Positions 1 to 11,973 of a stretch of DNA of 64,000 nt are shown piece by piece. Numbering within the stretch: position 1 is the first letter of the stretch; the number at the start of each line of letters is the position of its first letter. The position numbers and the translations under genes were made by a program. Origin of the DNA: Nemophila menziesii (lineage: Eukaryota > Streptophyta > Magnoliopsida > Boraginales > Hydrophyllaceae); NCBI GenBank assembly GCA_029959085.1, contig JARWIR010000005.1, forward strand, positions 9,364,501 through 9,428,500, in the 5' to 3' direction. The notes beneath the pieces are model-generated. The model had not been told where the DNA came from and made no database searches. It saw only the letters and a list, made by a program, of their open reading frames with translations.

Positions 1-340
1 CTTAAATAGATAAAATTATCATAATTATACACGCGTATTACTAAATATATAAAATTACAAAGCAGGATTCAAAACTGCGTAATCCCGCCTAGGCCCTGCG
101 TAGTCCCTCCTAGGCGCTAGGCCCCAGTCGACCGCCTAGGCCGCGGAACCGAGATCTACAGCATAGACCGTATATGACATAATCCATATCGTGTTTGTCT
201 TATAAAAATCTATTTTTAATGTTTATATATGACTTCAAAGAAGTATGTGACATCATCCGCTTCATAACTAATAAACATATCAATTTTGAGCACATCTTTA
301 TTTCAAGTTATTGGAAATAAATGTTTGTTAATAAATGATA
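1..340. other. Intergenic, with CGCCTAGGC-type repeat
   Basis: No gene is visible. Bases about 85-150 are GC-rich in an AT-rich setting and carry several copies of a CGCCTAGG / CCTAGGCG palindromic word. Words like this are common in dispersed plant repeats, but I cannot assign the family. The last nine bases (332-340, TAAATGATA) are the left target duplication of the next element. Confidence 0.4.
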
Positions 341-1295
341 GAGTAAATACATTTGTTGCCCCATGTACTATGAGTCGCCTGTCAACTTACCCCTCACTGT
401 TTTTTTGGTACTGGTTACCCCCCATTGTTAGTTTTTGTGACTCGTTGCCCCTGTTATCGGAAACTGTAAAAAATCGTTGTTAGTTGGTCATGTGTGCAGT
501 TTTGTGACATTTTACCCCCTGCACTAATTTTTCGTGACATTTTATCCCATGTACTAAGTGTCTTCTTTACAGTTAGTTATTATTCTAATCTAAGTAGTGT
601 AGTAGTGGATATCATGCACTTTCGAATCCCATTATTTGATCTACCATCAAGCTTACCTCCAAAAAGATAACAAAATTACAATCGAATGGTGGACTTGTGA
701 CTGTGAGGCCATATCATTATATTTATCATCAAAAAACTGAGTTTGACAAGATGGTACAAGTACTCTTACAAACCTGGCTAATACAGCTGAGTAATTGTCT
801 ATTCTAATCCCCACTTTTGTTGGTAAAAAAGACAGATAAAGCTTAGCATTTTTGTGTTGATAATCGAAATCTTAAAAACTAACTGTAAATGATAAATATC
901 CTATTTAGACGCATGCAGGTCATTATGAGTTTCTAGTGATGCTATTTGATCTAACTAATGCACATGCAACCTTTTAATGTCTTATAAGTGATCTGAGACT
1001 CCAATTAACCCCGTTTATTTAGGTTTAAGCCGTGGATAATCTATCTTTTACGAGCCTCTAAAGAAACACCCGGATTTTTTTAGAACACTTTAGCTTCCAG
1101 TTCGAGGGGGTAAAATGGGGTAAAATGTCACGAAAATTTGCCCACGTGACCAACTGACGGTAATTTTTTACGGTTTCCGTTAATAGGGGCAACGAGACAC
1201 GAAAACTAACAATCGGAGGTAACCAGTACCCAAAAAACAGTAGGAGTAAGTTGTCAACCGACTCATAGTACCAGAGATAAACGAGATATTTACTC
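341..1295. mobile_element. Non-autonomous Mutator-like element, long TIRs
   Basis: The element starts GAGTAAATA and ends TATTTACTC, and it is flanked by a perfect 9-bp duplication TAAATGATA at 332-340 and 1296-1304. Its ends are inverted repeats of about 200 bp (341 to about 560 and about 1090 to 1295). Both carry recognisable words such as TACTATGAGTCG, GGTACTGGTTAC, TAGTTGGTCA and GTGACATTTTACCCC in mirrored order. Long TIRs starting with G plus a 9-bp duplication are the hallmark of the Mutator superfamily. The roughly 530-bp interior has no transposase frame, so the element would depend on a transposase supplied elsewhere. The TIRs differ from each other by many substitutions, so it is not young. 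Confidence 0.9.
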
Positions 1296-1304
1296 TAAAT
1301 GATA

Positions 1305-2117
1305 TTTATAATTTTAGATTAAAAAATTATATATTTGTTAGTTGATAGAAAAATTAATGATTAGGAACAAAATTAAATATATAGTAATAAATTAAAAAAA
1401 ATAATTTTGGGTAAAAAATCAAACATTTGTTAGTAGATAGAAAAAGAAATGATTAGAAGAAATAAATGAAAATGAAGAACCATGTGTTTTTTCTTTTTTT
1501 TTGGACATAAGAACTATAAGTGATTTCTTAAAATTAAATTATGATGACGATAAACACACCTAACATCAATTGCCACTCATACTCCATTAGGGAAGTTTAC
1601 CGATATTGAAATATGAACTAAGCCAATTCCTTAAAGTAATCCTAAATTTTGGGACTTTCAAAAATAAGTTCAACTCTTTAGTTATGCGAAGCATGTTCCA
1701 TGGATGTCCTGAAAATGGGGAGAAATACCACTTGATTCAAACTTAGTGTCGAGTGAATAGTAGCATATATATATATGTATAGCTTCAAAAGTAAGGAGAT
1801 GACTTGCCCTATTCAACTCCACACATAATGCTCATAATGGACCGAAACTTTAGACTCTCCTATAGAGGGCAAAGTTGACATCAATTGTTACCGTGTCCGT
1901 TGGAGTTGACATATGATATATTAGTGGTAAAATAAAAAAGCACACGGTTTTGTTTTATTATTAAAAAAAAAAAATCCCCATCTCAATGAACTTTTTTTTT
2001 CCAAAGGATAATAGATATATAGATATAAAATTTCAAAAGGTTACAAATTTAGCCGACTCCTATAGATTCACAATCACAACTAAGGATAAAAGCTAATTGG
2101 GAAGGAATACAAGTATC
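1305..2117. other. AT-rich intergenic sequence
   Basis: No coding signal is seen. An imperfect direct repeat of roughly 80-100 bp (words TTTGTTAGTTGATAGAAAAA and TTTGTTAGTAGATAGAAAAA) lies between about 1330 and 1470. Short homopurine and homopyrimidine tracts follow. Confidence 0.4.
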
Positions 2118-3100
2118 TCAATTGCAAAACAATGTGCTAAGAAACTCCTGTTTAGCAACCCAGTCGGCAGCCTCATTCCTACTCCTAGAGACAAGAGTAA
2201 AGGAAGGATTTGAAAGTTCAGCAAAAAAAAAAAAAATATTACAGATGATATTTTTAATTGAATGACTTCGAATATCTAGACTAGAAGAAAGGGACTTCAT
2301 GATCGTCTCGGCGTCATTCTCTATGATTACGCTTCCAAAAGAGAACTGTGAAGCCATCTCCGTAGCTTTCAAAACCCTCGTGGCCTCTACCTTTAACACT
2401 GAATCTACCTCGATTTTCCAACTTTTTCCTGATACAAATTCACCATTAGAGTTCCTTACAATGCATGCAATAGCTACTCCTTTTTTTAAAAGAAAAACAT
2501 CATCACAATTAATTTTGAATTTATTTGGAGGTGGTTTTCTCCGTTTCTCTTTAAATTTTTGGTTATTTTTATTATTAGGTAGGTTTGCCTGCCTTCTAAT
2601 TGATTTAAATCATTTAACCCTACTTCTTTTTCCAGAAAATTAGTGTCATTAGGGTTTGATATCTTATAATATTCTTTCCATGCTGCTATTGCCTTAGTAA
2701 TAGTAGTCATTAAGCCACATTTTTTATTATTGTATATGAAATTATTTCTATCCTTCCAAATTTGTCATATTGAAGTGCAAATTACTTCAAGTATTCTATC
2801 TTGTTTTTAAATTTTTTGGCCATTTCTTGTATATGGCTTATAATCCATTGTTCTACTCTAGAGGTAGAATCATTTTCAGTTTTGATATTAAAAGAGCTAG
2901 CAAACCGTACACTTTTAGCCCACGGGCATCAAAAAAGTATATATTCTACTGTTTCCTCACTATAGTTACAAATTTTGCATATATTATACTTGCCACACTT
3001 ACGTTTTATTAGGTTTTCTTCCGTGGGTAGTAAATTTCGTATTGCTCTCCACACAAAGTTTCTAATTTTTGAAAGAGTTTCAATTTTCTATATTAAATTT
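2118..3100 (-). pseudogene. LINE ORF2 3' remnant: zf-RVT and RNase H
   Basis: On the minus strand, bases about 3060-2880 encode a reverse-transcriptase zinc-binding (zf-RVT) segment: FVWRAIRNLLPTEENLIKRK, then C-x2-C in CKICNYSEETVEYI. Bases 2399-2118 encode the end of an RNase H fold with the motif SRNEAADWVAKQ. Both lie in the order expected at the 3' end of a plant L1-type LINE ORF2. Frameshifts and stops separate the pieces and no upstream reverse transcriptase is present, so this is a dead, 5'-truncated copy. Confidence 0.75.
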
Positions 3101-3158
3101 CAAAGTTGGTTTTTCAATATTGATTAATATAGTTGGTTTATATTGATATTTAATTTGT

Positions 3159-4712
3159 GAGAAAATGACACCTAGGGTCTTGAACACACACCCCTCTTCA
3201 AGATGGGGACCCGGCCTAGAGCCTCTTCTTACTAAAGACCTCAAAAACTTTTCAACACATGAACCCCAAAACCCCTATTACCTTACTACCCATTTAGACT
3301 GATATATATACTAATTTAGAAACACACCCATTATAATTTCAGCTCATTATTCTCTCACCTCCCCTTCTCCCCTATCTCTCTCTCCTCCCCCACCTCCCAA
3401 ACCGCCACCACCACCTCCATCAACCACCACCGACATGAGAACAACCACCACCACCACCATCTCCCTCCTCCCCTATCTATCTATCCTCCCAAACAGCTCC
3501 GTGTAGCAACCTCAAACGGAGCAGTCATCGAGTCTTCTAGTGCTGACATATTCACGAACGGGAGCAGAGTTTTTTCTGCTGCATTTCAGATCTGTTCCAG
3601 CCATGGAAAACTCCACCATCGCAGCACCCCATCGAGCTTCCAGATCCGCCATTCTTCACCTCACGTCATTCTCCAGATCCGCCATTCTTGAACGGTGCAT
3701 CACGAACGGAGAACAACCTCAGTGATTCGTTGCTTCACCACTCTTCACCTCATGTTCCAGCTCGATGAAGAACAAGCCTTGCGCGAAACACGACGGCGGA
3801 GCACCACCGCGAAGCTCTTCCTCACGTCGCGAAGGAGCTGTGAACCTCCATGTCTGCTCCGAGCTCCAATGGTGGTTAGGTGGTGGTGTTATTAGAAGAA
3901 CTCCATGGTGTTGTTGCTGCTGCTACAATGGATAAAGCAGCTTGGTTGGACGGAGACAGGTTCCGTGGTGGTGGTGGTGCTCGACGAGAAGGCTTTTTAA
4001 TGGTGGTGGTGGTGCTCGTCGACGAGAAGAAGGCCTTCTTTCTTTTTCTTTTTTTTCATTTCAGATCTAGATCTGGTTTGACCAGATCTGGTCAAACAAA
4101 ATAGTAATTATTTTTTCATTTTTTAATTGTATATCCCTTTGTAATTGTTTAAAAATGTGTAATAAAAGGTGAATAAAAGTTTTTTTTTGACTATTTATGC
4201 CTTGTTTTTTAATAATAATCATCAAATTAATAAAATACTCACTAATTTTTTGAGTACTCCGAGATTTTCTTAGAGTACTCCGCGATTTTTCTTAGAGTAC
4301 TCTGAGTTTTTCTTAGAGTACTCCGAGAGATTATTAGTGCACTCGAAAAATTTAGAGAGTACTCCGCAAATTAATAGAGTACTCAACAAATATATAGAGT
4401 ACTCTACGTTTTTTCCGATACTCTATGTTTTTTTCCGGCGACCGGTGACTGGTGGTCTTAGGTCGGAGGTCGGTGGTCGGTGGTCGGTGGTCGGTGGTCG
4501 GAGTTCGGTGGTAGGTGGTGGGAGGTTGGAGGTAGGTGGGTAGTGGTAGGTAGAGGAGAGAGAAATAGTGACATCACACTTTTCTGTCTTTTAGTGATAG
4601 TAAGGGTAGGAAAGACTATTGTAAAAAATGAGGTTCCTAAGAAGAATAGCATTTTTGGAACTACTCTATAGAGAAGAAAAATGTTTTCCAAGACCTTATA
4701 TATAATTCACCC
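3159..4712. mobile_element. Mutator-like element, family A copy 1
   Basis: This 1554-bp element shares structure and order with 53832-55416. The ends are GAGAAAATGACACC... and ...AATTCACCC, and TAGGGTCTTGAA-type words near the left end match AAGGTCTTGG-type words on the opposite strand at the right. The flanks are TTAATTTGT (3150-3158) and TTAATTTAT (4713-4721), a 9-bp duplication with one change. The interior has three blocks. First is a GC-rich, CCACC/GGTGG-biased block (about 3350-4060). Next is a run of GAGTACTC words (about 4250-4410). Last is a GGTCGGTGGTCGG minisatellite (about 4455-4545). No transposase is present. The GC-rich core resembles transcript-derived sequence in Pack-MULEs, but I recognise no captured gene. 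Confidence 0.85.
4076..4097. repeat. Perfect 22-bp palindrome in family A core
   Basis: The palindrome is centred between 4086 and 4087 on AGATCT, with arms GTTTGACCAGA / TCTGGTCAAAC. It contains the W-box core TTGACC in both orientations. A 20-bp version occurs at the equivalent place of copy 2 (54845-54864). Confidence 0.9.
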
Positions 4713-4721
4713 TTAATTTAT

Positions 4722-5215
4722 TGGTTATTTATATCCTTCTTTTTTAATTATGATACGTTACTTTTACTGTAAATATTCTATTTTTACAATAATCAACATA
4801 TATTTTGGTCTTCATAATTAAAATTGGGTATGATAATTTTTTCTATTTTTTTTAATTTCTGTAGGATAAAGATGGTTATCTATATTTCAAATTTTATTCT
4901 TATTAATTAACTGTTTACTAGTGTCACTGATATCTTTTAGCAAAATAAGTTAAATTTAATATTTTGTTTTTGATATCCTCTATAACTTTTATAAATTTAA
5001 TAACGATAAAGTTATGTTAAGGTAATTATTCCTCTTTAGGTGTGTATTGTCTAATATCTTCTGAATTCTATATGCTGTTTATTTTGTTCTAACTTGAATT
5101 TAGTGCTAATTTATTTTTAAACAGTAACAATGTTTTATTAATTAAAATAAAAACAGTTACTCTGATCCAACTGGTTACTTTTACAATGGGGAGTCAACAT
5201 TATATTGCCCACCAA
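4722..5215. other. AT-rich intergenic sequence
   Basis: No gene or clear repeat boundary is seen in this stretch. It separates the Mutator-like copy from a short LINE RNase H remnant. Confidence 0.4.
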
Positions 5216-5545
5216 CTTATTGTTGCTTTATTTTGTCAAAATTTCCCACCAACTTTTAATATAATTGTTTGGCCAATTCAAAAAAGGAAAAAAGTTATTG
5301 CTCTTGTTCAATGTACTCCAGCACAGGAAATAGAGAAATAGGTGCAATTTTATTCCACGTATGAACATTAAGAGCCTTACCAATTTATGTTGGAGTAGGT
5401 AAAGTTTAAATATATGGTAAGAGATATGCGGATTCACACCAGAGATATAAAAGATATCATATGTGAATCGACAACATAACAGAATTGCAGATGCAATTGC
5501 AAAATGTACAAGAAAAAATATCGATTTATAACAATGGAAAGATTA
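5216..5545 (+). pseudogene. LINE RNase H remnant
   Basis: Near 5460-5530 the plus strand reads VNRQHNRIADAIAKCTRKN. This matches the conserved tail of plant LINE/RVT_3 RNase H domains (N-x2-AD-x-LA). Upstream codons contain stops. Only this short tail is convincing, so the left limit is approximate. Confidence 0.45.
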
Positions 5546-6690
5546 TTCAGTCATTGCGTCATCTAATTTCTTTAGTAAACTTTATAATGTGTAATTTTCT
5601 TTTCTTTCTATGGAAAAACAAAAAAACACTAGTGTAACGAAAAGTCAATTTTTTTTTGGTCGGCAAATAGTCAATTAATTTGTCTAATTTGATAAAGGAA
5701 AAAATTGATAATAGAAAGTCGTTTAAATGCATAATATTAGACCTTAAAGATAATTATTATTAAAATAAATACTGATACTAACTTATTTTATCTGGTTGTG
5801 TTATATCTTCTATAATGAAGGATTCTTTTGGCAACTTGACTGAAGCAAATGCAATGGATATAGAGGTAAAAAGTTATGTTGAAGCAGAAACTTAAGGTGT
5901 TTTATGGGTTGCGATATAGCGAAAGGTTTTTCTACCAACTCAACTTTTTTTTTTGATTACATGGGTTTCGGGCTAGCTTGCGCGCACCCGACTAATCCCG
6001 CAGAGATATACATGCCCCCATATATATTCTCATGGTAAATCAGAACTAGGGTTACCCATGTTCAGGGAGGAGTTCGACCCTTTATAATATATTCACAAAT
6101 ATTATAAGGGTCCTAATAGTTAAGGGTTTAACTATCAATTTACATGTACTTCCAATAATAGTTGAGTTTTGGGAGGTATTACGGAGACTTATAATCCGCT
6201 TTTTTCATTTGTTAACCGTAAAAGTAATAAAGTAGTTGATTGAGTCGCCAAATAAAAGGTTATTGGCTCAACTTATTTTAATTAATAAACAATTATACGA
6301 TATCAGGTAAATTTTTTGTAATATTTAACGCTATTATGCTATTTATATATTTAAGCAGTTGAAAAAAAACTTAAAATATACTAATTTCTTTTAAAAAAAT
6401 TAAAAGTACAGCTCCCATACGTGATGAGGATAAACAAAATAGATCTTAACACTAAACATTCTCCTTGTAAAAAAAAACTCTATGCATTCATGTCACTTTC
6501 AATTACATTATGGATTTGTATATAACATATATATAATAGTCATAATATACAAACAAAGGCATACAACACCTCTATAATACTTATTAAACTTGGTTTAAAA
6601 ATAATTCTATAAAAATCCTAATAATTCTATAAAAATAATTACAACAAGATATTGGTATGTAGTCTTTGACTTATGAAGGGCAAGCTTTTT
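5546..6690. other. AT-rich intergenic, dispersed repeat fragment
   Basis: No gene is seen. Bases about 5960-6010 contain GGGCTAGCTTGCGCGCACCC followed by GACTAATCCCGC. I recognise this from memory as a word common in dispersed plant repeats, but I cannot define its boundaries here. Confidence 0.35.
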
Positions 6691-7338
6691 TAGGTATTAG
6701 TACTATATTTGTTGTGCTGTGTTGTTTCAACAATCGACTATCCTAAAGAGCGTCCCCTTGAGGCCTTTAAAAAAATTACAATAAAACCATCAGGTCTTGA
6801 GCTTTTGTTATTCTTGATACCCTTTAATGTTTATTGTTTCCTGAAGGGAGATGAATTGTTCTTCAAGTACTCTTCTTTTTATAATTCTTTGAAGGCTACT
6901 TTTTGAAGTGTGATCTGCCTCATTTATTGTTCCCAAAAAATATTTGTAGTAGAGTAAAAAATCCAATAGTAATTTCATCATGTTTTACTGCAAAACTTCC
7001 ATCTTTCTTTTTGATTGCCTGGATTACTTTGTGGCTAATTCTTCCTTTGATATATTTGTGGAAAAATGTTGAATTGTTATCCCCTTCCTTTATCCATTGT
7101 GCTCTAGATTTTTGTTTCATAATAGATTCCTCTTTGAGGATGAAATCTTCCAACTCATCTAAGACTTATTTTTCTCTTATGAGGTTGGTATTATCAGGAA
7201 CAAGTTTTAGGTTTGTACTTTGGATTGTGTATTTAGCTCAACTCTAAGTTTTTCAATCTTGGTGTTGCATGAAGAAAAATATTCTTTATTGAACTCTTTT
7301 AGCATCACATTACTCAGCCTTTTCACAACTTGGTACAT
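6690..7338 (-). pseudogene. LINE ORF2 fragment, linker to start of RT
   Basis: The minus strand encodes the segment before the reverse transcriptase of plant LINEs (KQKSRAQWIKEGDNNSTFFH, 7153-6920). After a frameshift comes the first RT block NKSSRPDGFIVIFLKASRG, corresponding to the usual SPGPDGF-x3-FFK. The rest of the RT is absent and there are several frame breaks. The fragment abuts the truncated Copia LTR at 7339, so the two were joined by a deletion or rearrangement. Confidence 0.7.
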
Positions 7339-7590
7339 TTAAGAAGAGAAGAAGAAGTCTAACCAAATGAGAGAAAGTGAGGTATATATACGAAGTAGGG
7401 GAGGGTTTTAATCACATCTCTTATAACCATCAAGGGTTAAGATGCAGCCACGTGGTCCAACATATAATAAGTCATTCCCGTAAAAACACTTCAACTGATA
7501 TATTGACTCAAGACAATATATAAGCCACATAAGAATCCAACTCACTTCCACCTCATTAAACATTGATTATTGTTGACTTTACTTTCAACA
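7339..7590 (-). repeat. Truncated 3' LTR of the Copia element
   Basis: About 250 bp match the outer part of the 11974-12659 LTR, with shared words ACCAAATGAGAGAAAGTGAG, ACGTGGTCCAACATATAATA and GACTTTACTTTCAACA. Homology stops at about 7339, where LINE sequence begins, so roughly 430 bp of this LTR are missing. Confidence 0.85.
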
Positions 7591-7908
7591 ATCTCCACCT
7601 TAAAGTCAACTCTTCATTCTTGAAATCTTTCTTCATCACCAGTTGTCCTCCACTGCTCAGTGCACAAATCATCTCCCATTGGTTGCTTCAAAAAATGCAA
7701 AACAATTAACCACAAAATAATTAATAATTTAACTAAAGCAAAAGAGGATACATTAACCAACATTCAACAAACTCAAGAAATGCTTAATTTAGCTAACTGT
7801 TGCAACTTTAGTTCCCATATCTGTAGGATTATCCTCAGTAGGAATTTTAATCAGTTTAATTCCTTCAGAGCAAAGCCAGTTTCTGATAAAATGAAATTTA
7901 ACATCCAC

Positions 7909-9165
7909 CTATTTAGTTCTTTCATGATATACTGGATTCTTGCTCAAATGTATAGCACTTTGACTGTCACTGAATATAGTAGCAGTTGACCTAGTCAACT
8001 TTAATTCACTTGTCAAACATTGTAACCAAATTGCTTCCTTAAAACAATCACAGATTGCAACATACTCAGATTCAGTGGTAGATAATGCCACTAAAGGTTG
8101 TAATTGTGATTTCCATGTTATACAGTTTCTATCAAGGGTAAACAGTAAAAAGTTGTTGATTTTCTACTGTCTCTGTCACTAGCAAAATCTACATCCACAT
8201 AACCTATTTACTCAAATGGAGCATTCCAATTACCATAACACAATCCCACATTCAAAGTACTACTTATATAAGAAACATCCCATTTAAAAGTTGTCCAGTG
8301 TTCAGGACCTGGATTTGACATATGTCTGCTGAGTAGAGAGATAACATATGATAGATCAGGTCTTGTACTAATCATAGCATACATAAGTGATCCAATCACA
8401 TTGGAGTAAGGAATATAGCTCATTTTAACCCTTTCTGAACTGTTTCTAGGATATTGATTCTTGCTCAAGATAAAATGCCCAGCTAAAGGCATATCAACTT
8501 TCTTACAATTCAAGTTACCGTATTTCTCAACAATTTTTACTAGATAGGGTTTTTGATGTAGCTTTAAGCTACATTCTTTCCCGTTTCTCTCTATAACCAT
8601 ACCTAGGATCTTTTTGGCTTTGATCAAACTTAGAATTCAAATCAGCTTTAAGCTTATCAATTCTCTACACTGAATAACTAATTAGAAGCATATAATCAAC
8701 ATATAATAACAAAAATAGCATGCTTTTAGCTAACACATTGTAATACAAACAATTATCATACTCACTTCTCTTAAAACCTAAACTAAGAACAAAAGTGTCA
8801 AATCTTTTATACCATTGTCTAGGAGATTGTTTAATAACATATAGAGATTTCTTAAGTAAGCATACATAATTAGGATATTTGGGATCCACAAATCTCTCAG
8901 GCTATCTCATGTAAATATTCTCATCAAGTTCATCATGTAGAAAAGCTGTTTTAACATCAAGTTGTTCAAGTTCCAGACCAAAACATGCAACATAAGATAA
9001 CATCATCCTAATTGTTTTAAGCTTAACCACATGAGCAAATATTTCATGAAAATGTATGTCTTCTCTTTGGGTATAAACCTTAGCTACAAGCCTAGCCTTA
9101 TACCTAGGTGGATCAGTGTCATTTAAACCTTCTTTAATCTTATATAACCACATACATTCTATCAA
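7909..9165 (-). pseudogene. Copia reverse transcriptase and RNase H
   Basis: The RT spans about 9165-8208 in three broken frames. It starts at the block with KARLVAK and LEQLDVKTAFLHDEL, followed by LKKSLYVIKQSPRQWYKRFD and the catalytic box LLLYVDYMLLIS. Copia RTs have YVDD here; this copy has YVDY, so a catalytic aspartate is lost. RNase H follows at 8091-7909 with MALSTTESEYVAICDCFKEA, the usual Copia LSTTE-AEY motif. The blocks are collinear but out of frame with each other. Confidence 0.9.
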
Positions 9166-9499
9166 TTTATGGTTAGTAGGGGTTTTACTGATATCTAGGT
9201 ATTGTTAACATGTAAAGAATTCATTTTCTCTTTCATAGAAGCTAACCAACAAGTCTTGTTCTCAGATTTGACCACTTCAGTATAAGATTCAGGTTCAAAA
9301 TTTGTTACCTTAGTAGCTGCAGTTAATGCAGTATATACAAGCTCAGCATAGGAATACCTAGTAGAAGGTTTTGGATCCCTTCTTCCCCTATCTATAGTTA
9401 ACTGATAGTTGGCTAGACTTGCTTGAAGAGACTCTTGGGGTGTCTCAACCTCTGAGTGTGGCTCAGAGTGACCTGGCTGATTAGTGGGTTGGGCTCCTC

Positions 9500-10330
9500 C
9501 AGGTTCTTCTTATGTGACTAGATCAGATAGAGCATCATCACTTCTAGTGTGTATAGGCTTCACCTCAATCTCAGTACCCTCAGGGACAACTTCAAGTTCA
9601 ACTGTGTCATTACCTGAAATCACTACACTTTTCTTGCAAGGAAAGTTAGTTTCATAAAATATAACATCCCTACTAATGATCATTTTAATACCATTAGCAC
9701 TTTTATCCCACAACCTGTAACCTTTAGACTCATGCATATACTGGTAACCAAGAAAGACACATTTAAGTGATCTAGGGTCCAATTCACTTTCTCTATTATG
9801 AGCATATGCAGCACAACCAAAAAAATTCAATTCGGATTGATCAGGTTTTTTGTTATTTCATAATTCCATAGGAAATTTCATGTTAAGTGGCCTGTTTGGG
9901 CTCCTATTAATGAAATAAGTAGCAGTATATAGAACCTCATCCCAAAATGACTTAGACAAACCTGGGGTAAAGAGTAAACACCTAATTTTTTCAAGTAAGG
10001 TCCTATTCATTCTCTCAGCAACCCCATTTTGCTTAGGGGTTTTTCTAACAGTTCTATGTCTCAGAATGGCAAGGGATTTACAGAAATTATCAAACTCCTC
10101 ATTACAAAATTTTAAAAAATTATTAGTTCTCAATGTTTAAACACATTTTCCAGTTTATTTTTCATGCAAAATTACCCGTTATTTTATAATATTAAAAGTA
10201 TCACTCTTAAATTTTAACATAAAGTCCACACCCTCCTAGAGTACTAATGACAGAAAAATTTCCTACCCCCATGTGTTTCATGTTTCTCAAGGCCCCACAA
10301 ATCAGCATGAATATATATATTCAAGTATGC
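9500..10330 (-). pseudogene. Copia integrase remnant
   Basis: The segment starting near 10318 (HADLWG, then ETHGG) is the beginning of the integrase core and is badly frameshifted. Bases 10133-9858 hold TPKQNGVAERMNRTLLEKIR, which carries the catalytic glutamate of the DDE triad, then SFWDEVLYTATYFINRSPN. Bases 9830-9510 hold the C-terminal part FFGCAAYAHNRESELDPRSL with GYRLWD, typical of TNT1-94-like polyproteins. Part of the core near 10140-10300 is degraded. Confidence 0.88.
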
Positions 10331-10920
10331 ATTTAGACAAATGAACCCCAGCAGTAAATTTCATCATATGTTGCTTAGCCAAAACACATGGTTTACAAAA
10401 ATTTATAGAAAAGATAGAGTCCTTACCAAGCATACCCTCCTTGCTTAGCACATTGAGTCCTAACTGATCCATGTGCCCTAATCTAAAGTGCCACTTAATA
10501 GTAGCTGCATTCTCAACATTAATCTCAATATTGTTAGAATCAGATATAATGCACATACCATCAAGAACATATAAACCAGAATTTTTCTTTCCACACAAGA
10601 AAAGTTATCATTCTTATGCACATTAATCCCACCATTACATACATCATACACACATCCAAGGTCATCTAACACACCTAAGGATATAAGATTTCTATTTAGG
10701 TCAGGTATCCATCTCACATTAGTGAGGGTTATCACATTACCATTATCAAGCCTCAAATCAACATTACCAATCCCAGTAACTTGACAAGTATTATTATTCC
10801 CATGTATACAGTTTCAGAATTAATCTCTTTTAAGTCATAAACCCATTCTTTGTTAGGGCTCATGTGAAAAGTACAATTAGAGTCTAATATCTAACTAGAT
10901 TTACATGTAACTCAGATACA
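10302..10920 (-). pseudogene. Copia protease and gag-pre-integrase remnant
   Basis: On the minus strand near 10890-10830 the reading ILDSNCTFHMSPNKEWV is the protease active-site region. Most Copia elements have DSG or DTG, but here the residue after DS is N. It continues as MRLDNGNVITLTNVRWIPDLNRNLISLG (10756 onward) and then the gag-pre-integrase motif WHFRLGHM at about 10510. Frame changes occur inside the block. Confidence 0.85.
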
Positions 10921-10979
10921 TTCAGAACTTCACATGCATCATCATATTTTAGGGGCATACAAGCAAGATAGGTCTCATG

Positions 10980-11730
10980 ATTATTCGCATTTATATTCTT
11001 AAGAGCATATCAGTTCTATATAATATGTCCAGGCTTTCCACAATGATAATATTTTCTATTTTCAGACTTGTTCTTATTCCCTTTGTTCTTTTTATTGAAC
11101 TTATTAGGTTTAGCATGCTTAGGCGACTCAGGTTTATGCTTAACAAACAATTATTACCTACACGTTTCAAGTTTCAATTCAAGCTCCCTAGTTTCAAAGA
11201 AACAACAATCTGATCAAAAGTAGGTATAACAGTAGAGTATTAGAAAGCATCTTTAACAACTTGGTAAGAATCATGAATAACATTCAAGAGTATCATACAT
11301 TTACTAGTCTCATCTAAAGCCATATCAGAACCTTTCAAAACCAAGTTAAGTTTTAAGAATTCATCTACATTCTCATAGTTTTAGAGGAATCCATTTTATA
11401 TGAAAACAAATTTACTTTCAGAAAAGTCAAGTTAGGAGCAGATTGGACAGAATATAGAGATTCGAGTTTACCCCAAAGTTCGATGGATGTTTCAGCACCA
11501 TCCACTTTCCTTATAACATTGTCAGAAAGATTTAAGAATAGTAGATTATAAGCCTTCTCTCTTATTTCATTATCATGCTTTAGTGATTCCACTGACCAGT
11601 TATCCATATTAGATTCAAGAGCAGTTAACACTTTATTGTATGATAGTAATGCGCGTATTTTCTTTTTCCAAACTTCGAAATTATTCTTCACATCGAACAC
11701 AGATACCTCTAGCCTAAGTAAACAACACAA
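10980..11730 (-). pseudogene. Copia gag remnant with zinc knuckle
   Basis: Bases 11730-11365 encode a UBN2/gag-like stretch (FEVWKKKIRALLSYNKVLTALE, ELWGKLESLY, FLKVNLFSYKM). A frame break follows. Near 11060-11030 the minus strand reads YYHCGKPGHI, the zinc-knuckle core C-G-x-P-G-H. The gag capsid function is clearly lost through stops. Confidence 0.85.
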
Positions 11731-11973
11731 GGCAACAATTATTAAGGTTAGATTTACACAGAAAGCCCTAGAAATTTCAACTCTAGAATATCGATATCGA
11801 AAAACCCTAAGAGACTTTTAGATCTGTGAGTTTCAATAAAAGATTAAGATTTTTTATTGTAGAGAAAAGATTTTCAGAAGATTTATACACCGCGAAAACA
11901 CAGATCTGTAAGTTACACAACAAATCCTTTTTCGAAAATGTTTTTACAAAAAATAGTAAGGCTCTGATACCAC

